IMG/VR virus record: IMGVR_UViG_3300028844_004637
Location: 1-26,909 of that record
Direction: 5' to 3' (one strand)
DNA: 26,909 bases
Source: a virus
Position 1 is the first letter of the stretch. Every line of letters begins with the position of its first letter. The notes beneath the pieces are model-generated. The model saw only the letters and a list, made by a program, of their open reading frames with translations, did not search any database and had not been told where the DNA came from. This document shows, in pieces, positions 1 through 6,778 of the stretch. Position numbers and translations under genes: made by a program.

Positions 1-2
1 AA

Positions 3-152
3 GAAGATGTTCCAGCCAATAATGTTGGTGGGGGCGCAATTGCTGGTTTAGACGGTGGCCATATGTCAAAAGCCGCCCAGAAAAGATGGGTTGCGAAAAA
101 TAAAACAAAGAAGAAAACTGTAAGAGATATTATGAAAGGTGGATTAACATGA
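3..152 (+). CDS. C-terminal end of an unrecognised phage protein (partial)
   Basis: An open frame enters from the left edge and ends in TGA at 150-152, giving 49 visible residues. They start with a Gly/Ala-rich stretch (NNVGGGAIAGLDGG) and end in a Lys-rich tail. The other two forward frames are closed early by stops. The stop overlaps the ATG of the endolysin gene (ATGA), so the two are probably translationally coupled. Similar Asn-Val-Gly-Gly-Gly tails occur at the ends of several phage structural proteins, but I cannot name this one. Confidence 0.6.
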   Translation, partial: EDVPANNVGGGAIAGLDGGHMSKAAQKRWVAKNKTKKKTVRDIMKGGLT

Positions 153-1000
153 TTACATTAGAACAATTTAGCGCAATGATACCAAAAAATAAAGACCCAG
201 AAGCTTGGTATGAAGCCGCTGTACCTGCGTTTGAAAAATATGATATTACTACAACAAATAGAATTGCTGGATTTATGGCGCAATGTGCTCATGAGTCATT
301 AGATTTTACAAGGCTTGAAGAAAACTTAAACTATAGTGAGAAAGCACTTAATGGTGTATTTGGGCGCTACTTTGGAAAAGGCAAACGAAATGCTGCAGAT
401 TATGCGCGCAAGCCTGAAAAAATTGCAAACTATGTTTACCAGGATGAGTTCCGATCTAAGCGAGGAGCAATGGGTAATGTTAATGACGGCGACGGCTGGC
501 GGTTCCGTGGACGCGGTATCAAGCAGCTCACTGGCCGCAACAATTATACAGCGTTTGGAAAAACGGTCGGGATGACAGCAGAAGAAGCTGCTGAATATGT
601 AGCGACTCCAAAAGGTGCTATTGAGTCCGCGTGTTGGTTTTGGAAAACAAACAAACTTGCTCGCTGGGCTGATAAAGGTGATAATGTCGGATTAACGAAA
701 AAGATTAACGGCGGTACTATCGGTCTTGATGATCGTAATAAAAGATGGAATGCCGCGTTAAAAATTCTTGGTGGTGAAATCCCGGCGTCTGCTCCAAAAT
801 CAAAATCTTCCAGTGTACGTACTTTACGTAAAGGAATGAAAGGTGAAGACGTAGCAAAAATGCAAAAAGCTATTGGCGTTGGCGCTGATGGGGATTTTGG
901 GTTTGGTACTCTTACCGCAGTAAAAAAATGGCAAAAACTAAATGGTTTAACGGCTGATGGTATTGTCGGCCCTGCCACACAATCAAAAATGTTTGGATAA
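149..1000 (+). CDS. Endolysin: GH19 (chitinase-like) glycosidase with C-terminal peptidoglycan-binding domain
   Basis: This 283-residue protein should cut the glycan strands of host peptidoglycan at the end of infection. Residues 1-205 form a GH19 lysozyme/chitinase-like domain: the catalytic Glu lies in AHES (E49), followed by a GRGIKQLTGRNNY segment at 121-133 and a KKINGG segment at 184-189, both typical of phage GH19 endolysins. After a Ser/Lys linker (about 215-225), residues 226-283 are a PG_binding_1 repeat (LRKGMKGEDVAKMQ, DGDFGFGT, DGIVGPAT). There is no signal peptide, so release probably needs a holin. It heads a lysis cassette with the spanin pair downstream. The domain assignment is firm; the exact bond cleaved is inferred from the family. 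Confidence 0.93.
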   Translation: MITLEQFSAMIPKNKDPEAWYEAAVPAFEKYDITTTNRIAGFMAQCAHESLDFTRLEENLNYSEKALNGVFGRYFGKGKRNAADYARKPEKIANYVYQDEFRSKRGAMGNVNDGDGWRFRGRGIKQLTGRNNYTAFGKTVGMTAEEAAEYVATPKGAIESACWFWKTNKLARWADKGDNVGLTKKINGGTIGLDDRNKRWNAALKILGGEIPASAPKSKSSSVRTLRKGMKGEDVAKMQKAIGVGADGDFGFGTLTAVKKWQKLNGLTADGIVGPATQSKMFG

Positions 1001-1003
1001 AAA

Positions 1004-1165
1004 ATGGCAAAAGTAACACCAAAGGTAGTAGACCAATCTAACGATGTATCACCGGTTATGGTGACAGCTCGCGGAGCAAGCGTTATAAATACTAGTATAT
1101 CTGAAGACATAAACACAACAAATGTAAAAGTTACAACTATAAAAGCTTTGCAAAGTAAGGAGTAA
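1004..1165 (+). CDS. Small unknown protein, 53 aa
   Basis: A short ORF starts three bases after the endolysin stop and encodes 53 residues, rich in Thr, Val and Ser with no membrane segment. Its Shine-Dalgarno is weak (GGAT), so it may depend on coupling to the endolysin. It exactly fills the gap before the next gene, and its last codons carry the AAGGAG ribosome-binding site of that gene. A T4-type late promoter octamer lies inside it. Function unknown. Confidence 0.5.
   Translation: MAKVTPKVVDQSNDVSPVMVTARGASVINTSISEDINTTNVKVTTIKALQSKE
1084..1091 (+). promoter_or_regulatory. Late promoter octamer TATAAATA (T4 type)
   Basis: TATAAATACT is an exact match to the T4 late -10 consensus that is recognised by the phage gp55 sigma with gp33/gp45. 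It lies about 80 bases upstream of the 107-aa gene at 1170 and would drive that gene and the spanins late in infection. It sits within the 53-aa coding sequence, so chance is possible, but its lysis-cassette location fits. Confidence 0.55.
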
Positions 1166-1169
1166 TAAA

Positions 1170-1493
1170 ATGCCATTAAAAGATATTGCACAGGCTGCGA
1201 TGGAAAAAAATCCACTCGAAGTAAAAAATGCTGTAGAGGCAGAATTGAGTCAACGAGTGTTTGACGCAATTCAAACAAAAATGACTTCCGCATATGCCGC
1301 AGAGGAAGCAGACGACACTGAAGTGGAAGCTGCGGAAATTGAAGAAGCCGATGACTCAGAATGTGTTGCAGAAATGCAGAAACTTTATGCGTCAAAATGT
1401 TCAAAGACAGAAATGTATAATAAAGTTTCTGAAAAGTATGGTTGTTCCAAAAACAAATTTGAAGCGCTATACGCACAGTATTGTAATAGTTAA
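1170..1493 (+). CDS. Unknown acidic phage protein, 107 aa (prohead-core-like sequence style)
   Basis: The start has a strong AAGGAG seven bases upstream. The N-terminus (PLKDIAQAAMEKNPLEVKNA) resembles in style the short N-terminal helices of T4-type prohead core or internal proteins, which often read 'lkdi..A...n...v..av...l..rv.dal'. A very acidic Ala/Glu/Asp stretch (about 44-68) follows, then a C-terminal part with four cysteines (positions 71-106). It lies just behind a perfect late promoter octamer, consistent with a structural or lysis-time protein. The structural assignment is only a resemblance. Confidence 0.7.
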   Translation: MPLKDIAQAAMEKNPLEVKNAVEAELSQRVFDAIQTKMTSAYAAEEADDTEVEAAEIEEADDSECVAEMQKLYASKCSKTEMYNKVSEKYGCSKNKFEALYAQYCNS

Positions 1494-1498
1494 TAATT

Positions 1499-1942
1499 AT
1501 GACCAAGCTATATCTAACAATTATTGTTGTCGGTATTCTTACTGGTATTGGATATGGCGCAAAAAGTTATTACGAATGGTCTGAAGCAACTATTTCAACT
1601 CTTCGTGAAAATAACGTTAAGCTCGTGTCAGCGGCCGAGACTCTACAAAACACCGTAGATCAAATGGTTGCTGACGCGGCTCGAAACGAACAGTTAAATC
1701 AAAACCTTACAAAACAATTACAACAATCACAAGAGCACCTAAATAAATTAAGAGGTGTATTTGCAAAAATAGACTTAACTATGGAAGCGCTAACAAATGC
1801 GCAAGGACTTGAAGAAAGGGTAGATCGTGCCGTACAAAGACTTATTGACGACATTGCCGATGAAACTACTCCTCCTAGTGATACCACTGACGCTCCTGAC
1901 GGGGTGCCTGGGGAACCAACCGGAGCCGATAGTAGTAACTGA
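1499..1942 (+). CDS. i-spanin-like inner-membrane protein (Rz analogue)
   Basis: The 147-residue protein has one N-terminal transmembrane helix (about residues 4-22, TIIVVGILTGIGYG) followed by a long Gln/Asn/Glu-rich coiled coil (about 28-118) and an acidic Pro/Thr tail. This is the topology of inner-membrane spanins, which span the periplasm and pair with an outer-membrane lipoprotein to fuse the membranes at lysis. The lipoprotein partner is encoded downstream, overlapping its 3' end in another frame. The Shine-Dalgarno is poor; the start was chosen because it gives the intact membrane anchor. Sequence similarity to lambda Rz is not evident; the call rests on topology and gene pair. Confidence 0.75.
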   Translation: MTKLYLTIIVVGILTGIGYGAKSYYEWSEATISTLRENNVKLVSAAETLQNTVDQMVADAARNEQLNQNLTKQLQQSQEHLNKLRGVFAKIDLTMEALTNAQGLEERVDRAVQRLIDDIADETTPPSDTTDAPDGVPGEPTGADSSN

Positions 1943-2204
1943 GACGGATTACGTCAAACAGAATATTCCAATACAAGAAAGGCCTGGAAAAGTTGAATTT
2001 CCGCCTGTTGATTGGTATGTTGTGACTGAAGAAAATTTAGATGCAAAAATAGAAGAACTTAGAACCTCAACTGGAAATGTTGTGTTCTTTGCAATATCCG
2101 CAAAAGGTTATGAAAACCTCGCTATTGGTATTGGAGATCTTCGAAGATATATAAAAGAACAGCAAGCTATTATTGGATATTATGAAAGTGCCGTGAGTGA
2201 GTAA
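1827..2204 (+). CDS. o-spanin-like outer-membrane lipoprotein (Rz1 analogue)
   Basis: A 125-residue lipoprotein: hydrophobic signal LLLLVIPLTLLTGC with a lipobox ending at Cys27 for signal peptidase II. The mature part is short and helical. The first 116 bases overlap the i-spanin gene in a different frame, the classic overlapped spanin arrangement. Start: GTG at 1827 has AAAGGG six bases upstream; an internal ATG at 1860 (MKLLLLVIP) would give a shorter signal but lacks a ribosome site. It would anchor to the outer membrane and bind the i-spanin coiled coil. The mature region is longer than lambda Rz1 and lacks its Pro-richness. Confidence 0.78.
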   Translation: MPYKDLLTTLPMKLLLLVIPLTLLTGCLGNQPEPIVVTETDYVKQNIPIQERPGKVEFPPVDWYVVTEENLDAKIEELRTSTGNVVFFAISAKGYENLAIGIGDLRRYIKEQQAIIGYYESAVSE

Positions 2205-2220
2205 TTAAAAGCCGCATTTT

Positions 2221-2228
2221 TATAAATA
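2221..2228 (+). promoter_or_regulatory. Late promoter octamer TATAAATA
   Basis: This exact T4 late octamer is in the intergenic gap after the o-spanin gene. Predicted initiation about 2234 would put the hairpin at 2244-2264 near the 5' end of the transcript for the gene at 2286. Confidence 0.6.
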
Positions 2229-2243
2229 GTCATAACAGCATGG

Positions 2244-2268
2244 GGCCTCGTGAAAAGCGGGGCCTTTA
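2244..2268 (+). terminator. Terminator-like hairpin
   Basis: GGCCTCG (2244-2250) pairs with CGGGGCC (2258-2264), seven base pairs including one G-U, with a TGAAAAG loop, then TTTAAT. The T-run is short, so termination may be partial. It follows the spanin genes and lies downstream of a late promoter octamer. Confidence 0.55.
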
Positions 2269-2285
2269 ATATTCAAAGGACCAAC

Positions 2286-2753
2286 ATGAACGATAAAGAA
2301 GTATATACTTTAAAAACGGATGTTGCTCTTATAAAGAAAGATATAAGACAAATAGAACGCGTATTCGACAAAGTTGATGGCGCCGTTTCTGATATGTCAG
2401 AATTACACAAAGTGGCGGCTGTACAAGAAACAATATTAGATAGCGCCGAAAGAAGACTCCAAATGCTCGAGGAAACTATATCAAAACAATCAGAAGAAGA
2501 GTTAGCTTATCGTAAAGAGTTGCGCAAATCATTAGAAGATATGCAGCACCATACGATTAAAGAAAGAGACCGCCGTCATAGAGAAGTATTAGATTCTATA
2601 GAAAGTATGCATACAACTCTCGCTGCAAAATTAGATAAGCAAGACAAAAGAGTACGTGCTCTTGAAAATTGGAGATGGTACATTTTAGGTGCTTCAGGCG
2701 GACTAGTATTTCTTCTTACAAAATATAACCTTATTACAGCATTTTTCAGTTGA
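2286..2753 (+). CDS. Coiled-coil protein with C-terminal membrane anchor (XhlA-like topology; possible holin-associated)
   Basis: 155 residues: a long charged coiled coil (about 5-125) and one C-terminal transmembrane helix (about 130-150, YILGASGGLVFLLTK). This order resembles the XhlA haemolysin/holin-associated family of phage lysis clusters, preceded here by the typical 'Leu-Glu-Asn-Trp-Arg-Trp' junction. The start ATG has AAAGGA five bases upstream; an upstream in-frame GTG at 2250 lies in the hairpin and was rejected. Its place after endolysin and spanins suggests a lysis role. Its TGA stop is inside the -35 box of the next promoter. Confidence 0.7.
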   Translation: MNDKEVYTLKTDVALIKKDIRQIERVFDKVDGAVSDMSELHKVAAVQETILDSAERRLQMLEETISKQSEEELAYRKELRKSLEDMQHHTIKERDRRHREVLDSIESMHTTLAAKLDKQDKRVRALENWRWYILGASGGLVFLLTKYNLITAFFS

Positions 2754-2778
2754 CATTTACACCTGTATTGGATAAAAT
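2750..2778 (+). promoter_or_regulatory. Sigma-70-type promoter, TTGACATT family (first of tandem pair)
   Basis: TTGACA (2750-2755), 17 bases, TAAAAT (2773-2778). The -35 contains the stop codon of the upstream gene. It lacks the TAGAAT spacer element. It would start transcription of the primase-DHFR-ThyA operon. Confidence 0.75.
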
Positions 2779-2793
2779 AAACAAATAATTTAG

Positions 2794-2822
2794 TTGACAT
2801 TCTACTACTTATTGGTTAGAAT
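2794..2822 (+). promoter_or_regulatory. Sigma-70-type promoter, TTGACATT family (second of tandem pair)
   Basis: TTGACA (2794-2799), 17 bases, TAGAAT (2817-2822). It lies 44 bases after the first promoter and 33 bases upstream of the primase ATG; here TAGAAT itself occupies the -10 position. Confidence 0.75.
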
Positions 2823-2854
2823 GGTAAAATATTCAATGTGCAAGGCGATGTAAT

Positions 2855-3874
2855 ATGGTAGATTTCGTAGATCTTCATTATGCGACAATGTTATCAGGGA
2901 GACTTGAGCGGTTTCGTGTTAAGTCAACAAATCCTTATAAAATAAATTTTAGATGTCCTGTCTGTGGCGACTCACAAAAGTCACAAGCAAAGGCCCGCGC
3001 ATGGCTGCTTGAAAAAGATAACAGTTTTCGTTTTTATTGTCACAATTGCGGTGCAAGTCAATCCTTTTCATATTTCCTACAGAATATTGATAACCTAGCA
3101 TATAATGATTACGTGGCCGAAAAATTTGTAAGTAAAACAAAAGATGCGCCAAAAGAAGTAAATAACGACGATCAGTTTAAGACTAAAGCACCAAACTTTA
3201 GTAAGAAAAATCCATTATTAAAGATTAAAAAAATAAGTCAGTTAAAAGTAAACCATCCTGTAAAGCAATACATAGTTCGCCGTGGTATCCCACCTGAGCA
3301 TCATTATAGAATGTATCTTGTGAAAAAGTTTAAAACTTGGATTAATGAAATTATTCCTAACAAGTTTGAAAATGTAAAGCAAGATGAACCACGATTAGTA
3401 ATACCGTTCTTTGATGAAAATGGCAAAATGTTTGGTGTCTCTGCACGTAGTTTTGATCCTAATACTTCTTTACGATATATCACAATTATGTTTAAAGAGC
3501 AACCAAAGATATTTGGTCTTGATAAAGTAAATATGAATAAACGGTACTTTGTTGTTGAGGGTGCTCTTGATAGTATGTTTCTTTCAAATGCCGTGGCCAT
3601 GGCTGGTGCGGAAGGAAGCACGTCTGCATTGACTAATATAAAAAATGCAATATTTGTTTTTGATGCTGAGCCCAGGAACAAAGAAATCCATAAAAGAATG
3701 GAAAAGGTAATTTCAAATGGTCATAAGATTTGTATTTGGCCATCTAATGTTCCTGGAAAAGATATAAACGAAATGGTTCTTGCAGGTAAAACAGATGTAG
3801 AACAAACGATAATTAACAATACATATTCTAGCTTAGAAGCAAACTTAAAATTAATGGCCTGGAGAAAAACATGA
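2855..3874 (+). CDS. DNA primase, T4 gp61-like (zinc ribbon plus TOPRIM)
   Basis: This protein makes RNA primers for lagging-strand synthesis at the phage fork, with a replicative helicase not seen here. Residues 34-65 hold a CHC2-type zinc ribbon (C34-P-V-C37 and C62-H-N-C65). The TOPRIM core follows: FVVEGALDS near 231-240 supplies the metal-binding Glu, and IFVFDAE near 266-272 the acidic cluster. The 339-residue length matches T4 gp61. It is served by two tandem early promoters and overlaps the DHFR start by four bases, so priming and precursor synthesis are co-transcribed. Confidence 0.92.
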   Translation: MVDFVDLHYATMLSGRLERFRVKSTNPYKINFRCPVCGDSQKSQAKARAWLLEKDNSFRFYCHNCGASQSFSYFLQNIDNLAYNDYVAEKFVSKTKDAPKEVNNDDQFKTKAPNFSKKNPLLKIKKISQLKVNHPVKQYIVRRGIPPEHHYRMYLVKKFKTWINEIIPNKFENVKQDEPRLVIPFFDENGKMFGVSARSFDPNTSLRYITIMFKEQPKIFGLDKVNMNKRYFVVEGALDSMFLSNAVAMAGAEGSTSALTNIKNAIFVFDAEPRNKEIHKRMEKVISNGHKICIWPSNVPGKDINEMVLAGKTDVEQTIINNTYSSLEANLKLMAWRKT

Positions 3875-4347
3875 TTAGAGCAATATTAGCATGTGACGAT
3901 GATTGGGGTATTGGTAAAGATGGTGATTTGCCATGGCCACATAATCCTGCAGACTTAAAATGGTTCAAAGAAAATACGTCAGGTGGCGTAGTCGCTATGG
4001 GTAAAGCAACTTGGGATAGTCTGCCTACAAAGCCATTGCCTAACCGTAATAACATTGTTATTACAACAAGCGAAAAAGATAAAGATGGACCATACCATTT
4101 CTTGACGTTCAATAAGGCAAAGTCTTATCTTGTAAGCATGAGTCAAATGCAAGACGTATGGGTAATTGGCGGCGCTAAGTTAGTTGAAGGTCTACTACCG
4201 ATTATTGATGAAATTTGGCTGAGTCGTATTAAAGGAACATATGGATGCGATATATTTCTACCTCGTGATATTATTGAATCTACATTTGAATTGTTTAGTA
4301 GCCAAAAAGAAGGCGACGTATATATTGATAAATGGGGAAGTTATTAA
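3871..4347 (+). CDS. frd: Dihydrofolate reductase
   Basis: DHFR reduces dihydrofolate to tetrahydrofolate with NADPH, regenerating the cofactor consumed by thymidylate synthase. The 158-residue protein shows the family landmarks: the WGIGKDGDLPW loop (about 11-22), the acidic active-site residue D28 in the ADLKWF helix, the MGKATWDSLP segment (about 47-56), NIVIT (about 65-69) and the VIGGAKL NADPH-binding turn (about 97-103). It overlaps the primase stop (ATGA) and is followed directly by thymidylate synthase, the same functional pairing as T4 frd-td. Confidence 0.95.
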   Translation: MIRAILACDDDWGIGKDGDLPWPHNPADLKWFKENTSGGVVAMGKATWDSLPTKPLPNRNNIVITTSEKDKDGPYHFLTFNKAKSYLVSMSQMQDVWVIGGAKLVEGLLPIIDEIWLSRIKGTYGCDIFLPRDIIESTFELFSSQKEGDVYIDKWGSY

Positions 4348-4348
4348 A

Positions 4349-5239
4349 ATGGAACAATATAGAACTCTTGTTAAAGATATTCTCTTTAACGGCGAAGATA
4401 TAAAAGATAGGACAGGTGTAGGAACACGCTCTATCTTTGGCTATCAGATGAAGTTTAATCTTGAAGACGGGTTTCCTGCAGTTACATCAAAAAGATTGGC
4501 GTGGAAATCTGTGGTTGGAGAATTACTTTGGTTTCTTGAAGGTAGTACGGACGAACGTAGGTTAGCAGAACTTACATATGGTAAAGATAGAGAAGATTTA
4601 TTAAACAAAACAACCATTTGGACCGCAAATGCAAATAAACAAGGACTTGATCTAGGGCACTACAATGACGAATACATCAAGGAACTAGGCCCTGTGTATG
4701 GATCTCAATGGAGAAAGTTTTCCTACTTCCAGGACGACCCTAGAGGCGTGGATCAAGTTGCAAATGTCATAAACACCATTAAAAATAACCCAGACTCAAG
4801 ACGGATTATAATGTCAGCTTGGAACCCTATGGTGCTACAACATATGACCTTACCACCTTGTCATGTAATGGCTCAGTTTGTAGTTAGAAAAGGAAAATTA
4901 AGTTGTCAGCTGTACCAAAGATCCGCGGATGTTGGCCTAGGCGTACCATTTAATATTGCGTCTTATGCGCTACTTACACACATCATTGCACGGGAATGTG
5001 ATCTTGGTGTTGGTGAATATGTTCATACAATAGGAGATGCTCATATATACGTTAATCATTTAGCTGACATGGCAATTATGCTAGACCGTGAACCGTATTC
5101 TTTACCAACCCTACACATTGACGATTCATTTAACTTAGTGGATAGACTTGCATCTATCTTTAAGAAAGAAGACTCCGCGTTGTTTACATTAAAGGATTAT
5201 CAGTACCACCCTGAAATAAAGATGGATATGGCGGTATAA
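4349..5239 (+). CDS. thyA: Thymidylate synthase (ThyA type)
   Basis: Methylates dUMP to dTMP using methylene-tetrahydrofolate. The 296-residue sequence carries DRTGVGTRSIFGYQM near the N-terminus (folate/phosphate loop), the catalytic Cys171 in LPPCHVMAQF, the QLYQRSADVGLGVPFNIASYA substrate-binding block and HIYVNH near the C-terminus. The start ATG has GGGGAAG upstream and follows the DHFR stop by one base. An internal insert around residues 88-120 relative to the short E. coli form is usual in longer ThyA proteins. No intron is seen, unlike T4 td. Confidence 0.96.
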   Translation: MEQYRTLVKDILFNGEDIKDRTGVGTRSIFGYQMKFNLEDGFPAVTSKRLAWKSVVGELLWFLEGSTDERRLAELTYGKDREDLLNKTTIWTANANKQGLDLGHYNDEYIKELGPVYGSQWRKFSYFQDDPRGVDQVANVINTIKNNPDSRRIIMSAWNPMVLQHMTLPPCHVMAQFVVRKGKLSCQLYQRSADVGLGVPFNIASYALLTHIIARECDLGVGEYVHTIGDAHIYVNHLADMAIMLDREPYSLPTLHIDDSFNLVDRLASIFKKEDSALFTLKDYQYHPEIKMDMAV

Positions 5240-5288
5240 AAAATTGTAAAAAAAAGTATATTTTATGTGCTAGTCACAGTTAGAAGAT

Positions 5289-5296
5289 TATAAATA
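5289..5296 (+). promoter_or_regulatory. Late promoter octamer TATAAATA upstream of nrdB
   Basis: This exact octamer lies in the 167-base gap between thyA and nrdB. No TTGACATT promoter is present here, so nrdB either depends on read-through from the primase promoters or on this element. RNR is normally needed early, which argues for caution. Confidence 0.4.
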
Positions 5297-5350
5297 TTCC
5301 CACAACATATTATCATATATGGTAAAATAATCCTAAGCAAATACAACATA

Positions 5351-5370
5351 TACCATTCATTTGAGTGGTA
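5351..5370 (+). other. Hairpin in the nrdB leader
   Basis: TACCATTC (5351-5358) pairs with GAGTGGTA (5363-5370) around an ATTT loop: eight pairs with one G-U. No T-run follows, so it is not a classical terminator. It sits 36 bases before the nrdB ATG and could stabilise or regulate the mRNA. The rest of the 5240-5406 gap is A/T-rich with nothing else recognised. Confidence 0.4.
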
Positions 5371-5406
5371 GTGTGGTTTATTCACTTAAAAAGAAAGGTT
5401 ATACAC

Positions 5407-6747
5407 ATGCTTGAGAGTAATCTTGCTGAAGTAGAAACTACCCAATACACGAATGGTGTAATACACGGAGAACATCCCTTGGTAAAACCTATTGCGCAAT
5501 ATCACGTTAGATACGTATTGAAAAGAGACGGTACTACAGAAGAATATAATGAATTAAAAATCCAAAATGCCGTTGCAGGAGCAATGAAATCAATAGGTAT
5601 AAAAAGTAAAAAATTAGCAGAAGAAATAAGTAATGATGTAACCCAAGAACTAAATAAAGAGTTCGTTGATGTAGCGGTAAGTGTCGACTCTGTTCATAAG
5701 ACTGTTGAAAACGTAATTATGGACATGGGATTACACGACCTTGCCCGTGAGTATATTCTGTTCCGTTTTAATAACCAACCAAATATCTTTCGTAAAAGAA
5801 CAAACCTTAAGCCATATGAATATCCTCAGGTAGTTGAGTTTACTGACGCCATTCGTCATTCCTATTGGGTACATACGGAATTCAATTATTCTTCTGATAT
5901 TCAAGATATGAAAGTTCGTATGACACCCGAGGAAGTTGATATTGTAAAGAAAGCAATGTTGGCTATTTCGCAGATTGAAGTTGCGGTTAAAACGTTTTGG
6001 TCAAAAATTGGTGATAAGTTTCCAAAGCCAGAAGTACAAGCTGTTGGTGTAACCTTTGGCGAGTCTGAAGTTCGTCATGCCGATGCGTATTCAAACCTTA
6101 TTGAGATTATGGGACTCAATGAAGAGTTTGCAAAAGTTGTTGAAGTGCCTGCAATGAAAAAGCGTATTGCTTATCTTGAGCAGTCAATTGCTGCACCTGT
6201 TGATGATAAAGATTATTTCCATAAAATTATTCTATTCTCAATGTTTGTTGAAAACGTATCACTGTTTAGTCAGTTCCTAATTATGATGGCGTTTAATAAA
6301 CACAAGAACGTACTCAAAGGCATTTCTAATGCAGTTGAAGCAACGTCAAAAGAAGAAGATATCCACGCTCGTTTCGGATTTGAGCTTGTAAACATTATCC
6401 GCGAAGAAAACCCCGAGTGGTTTGATAAAGACACAATTAATGAAGTGAATAGACTTTGTCGTGATGCCTTGAAGGCTGAGTCTGCTATCGTTGATTGGAT
6501 TTACGGCGATTCTGATTTAGACTTTTTGCCAAAAGCAACAGTTAAAGAATTCCTTAAACATCGTTTTAATCAATCACTTAAAGCTATTGAAATGAAACCT
6601 TTATATGAAGTTGATGAAAAAGCAGTACAGAGCACTGATTGGTTTGTTGAGGAAATCCTCAGTACAAAGAATATTGACTTCTTTGTTAAACGCAGTACAG
6701 CATATTCTAAAAAGACTAAAGCTTTCACGGAAGATGACCTTTTTTAG
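5407..6747 (+). CDS. nrdB: Class I ribonucleotide reductase small subunit with N-terminal ATP-cone
   Basis: The radical-generating beta subunit of RNR. Residues about 33-122 form an ATP-cone, normally the activity-control domain of NrdA (VLKRDGTTEEYNELKIQNAV, then VDSVHKTVENVIMD). The ferritin-like core follows with metal ligands E221 and H224, Y228 at the usual radical-tyrosine position, E282, and E317/H320 (EEDIH). The first ligand position appears to be Glu (about E191 in AISQIEVAVKTFW) where most class Ia proteins have Asp; this is my manual alignment. The start ATG has AAAGG eight bases upstream; an earlier in-frame GTG lies in the leader hairpin. The architecture matches NrdB proteins with an ATP-cone, such as the one studied from Leeuwenhoekiella blandensis. 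Confidence 0.94.
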   Translation: MLESNLAEVETTQYTNGVIHGEHPLVKPIAQYHVRYVLKRDGTTEEYNELKIQNAVAGAMKSIGIKSKKLAEEISNDVTQELNKEFVDVAVSVDSVHKTVENVIMDMGLHDLAREYILFRFNNQPNIFRKRTNLKPYEYPQVVEFTDAIRHSYWVHTEFNYSSDIQDMKVRMTPEEVDIVKKAMLAISQIEVAVKTFWSKIGDKFPKPEVQAVGVTFGESEVRHADAYSNLIEIMGLNEEFAKVVEVPAMKKRIAYLEQSIAAPVDDKDYFHKIILFSMFVENVSLFSQFLIMMAFNKHKNVLKGISNAVEATSKEEDIHARFGFELVNIIREENPEWFDKDTINEVNRLCRDALKAESAIVDWIYGDSDLDFLPKATVKEFLKHRFNQSLKAIEMKPLYEVDEKAVQSTDWFVEEILSTKNIDFFVKRSTAYSKKTKAFTEDDLF

Positions 6748-6778
6748 GTTATAATTTATTTTAAAAAAAGGAAAAGAA

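Noticed and set aside
544-1506. Long open frame of 320 codons on the minus strand across the endolysin and next genes
   Set aside because: It runs opposite to the clear GH19/peptidoglycan-binding frame and the 107-aa gene, has no ribosome site and low-complexity Phe/Leu/Ser content typical of an antisense shadow.
2250-2285. Upstream GTG start for the coiled-coil membrane protein
   Set aside because: It would start inside the hairpin loop; ATG 2286 has AAAGGA at good spacing.
5351-5370. Terminator between thyA and nrdB
   Set aside because: The hairpin is real but is followed by GTGTGG, not a T-run.
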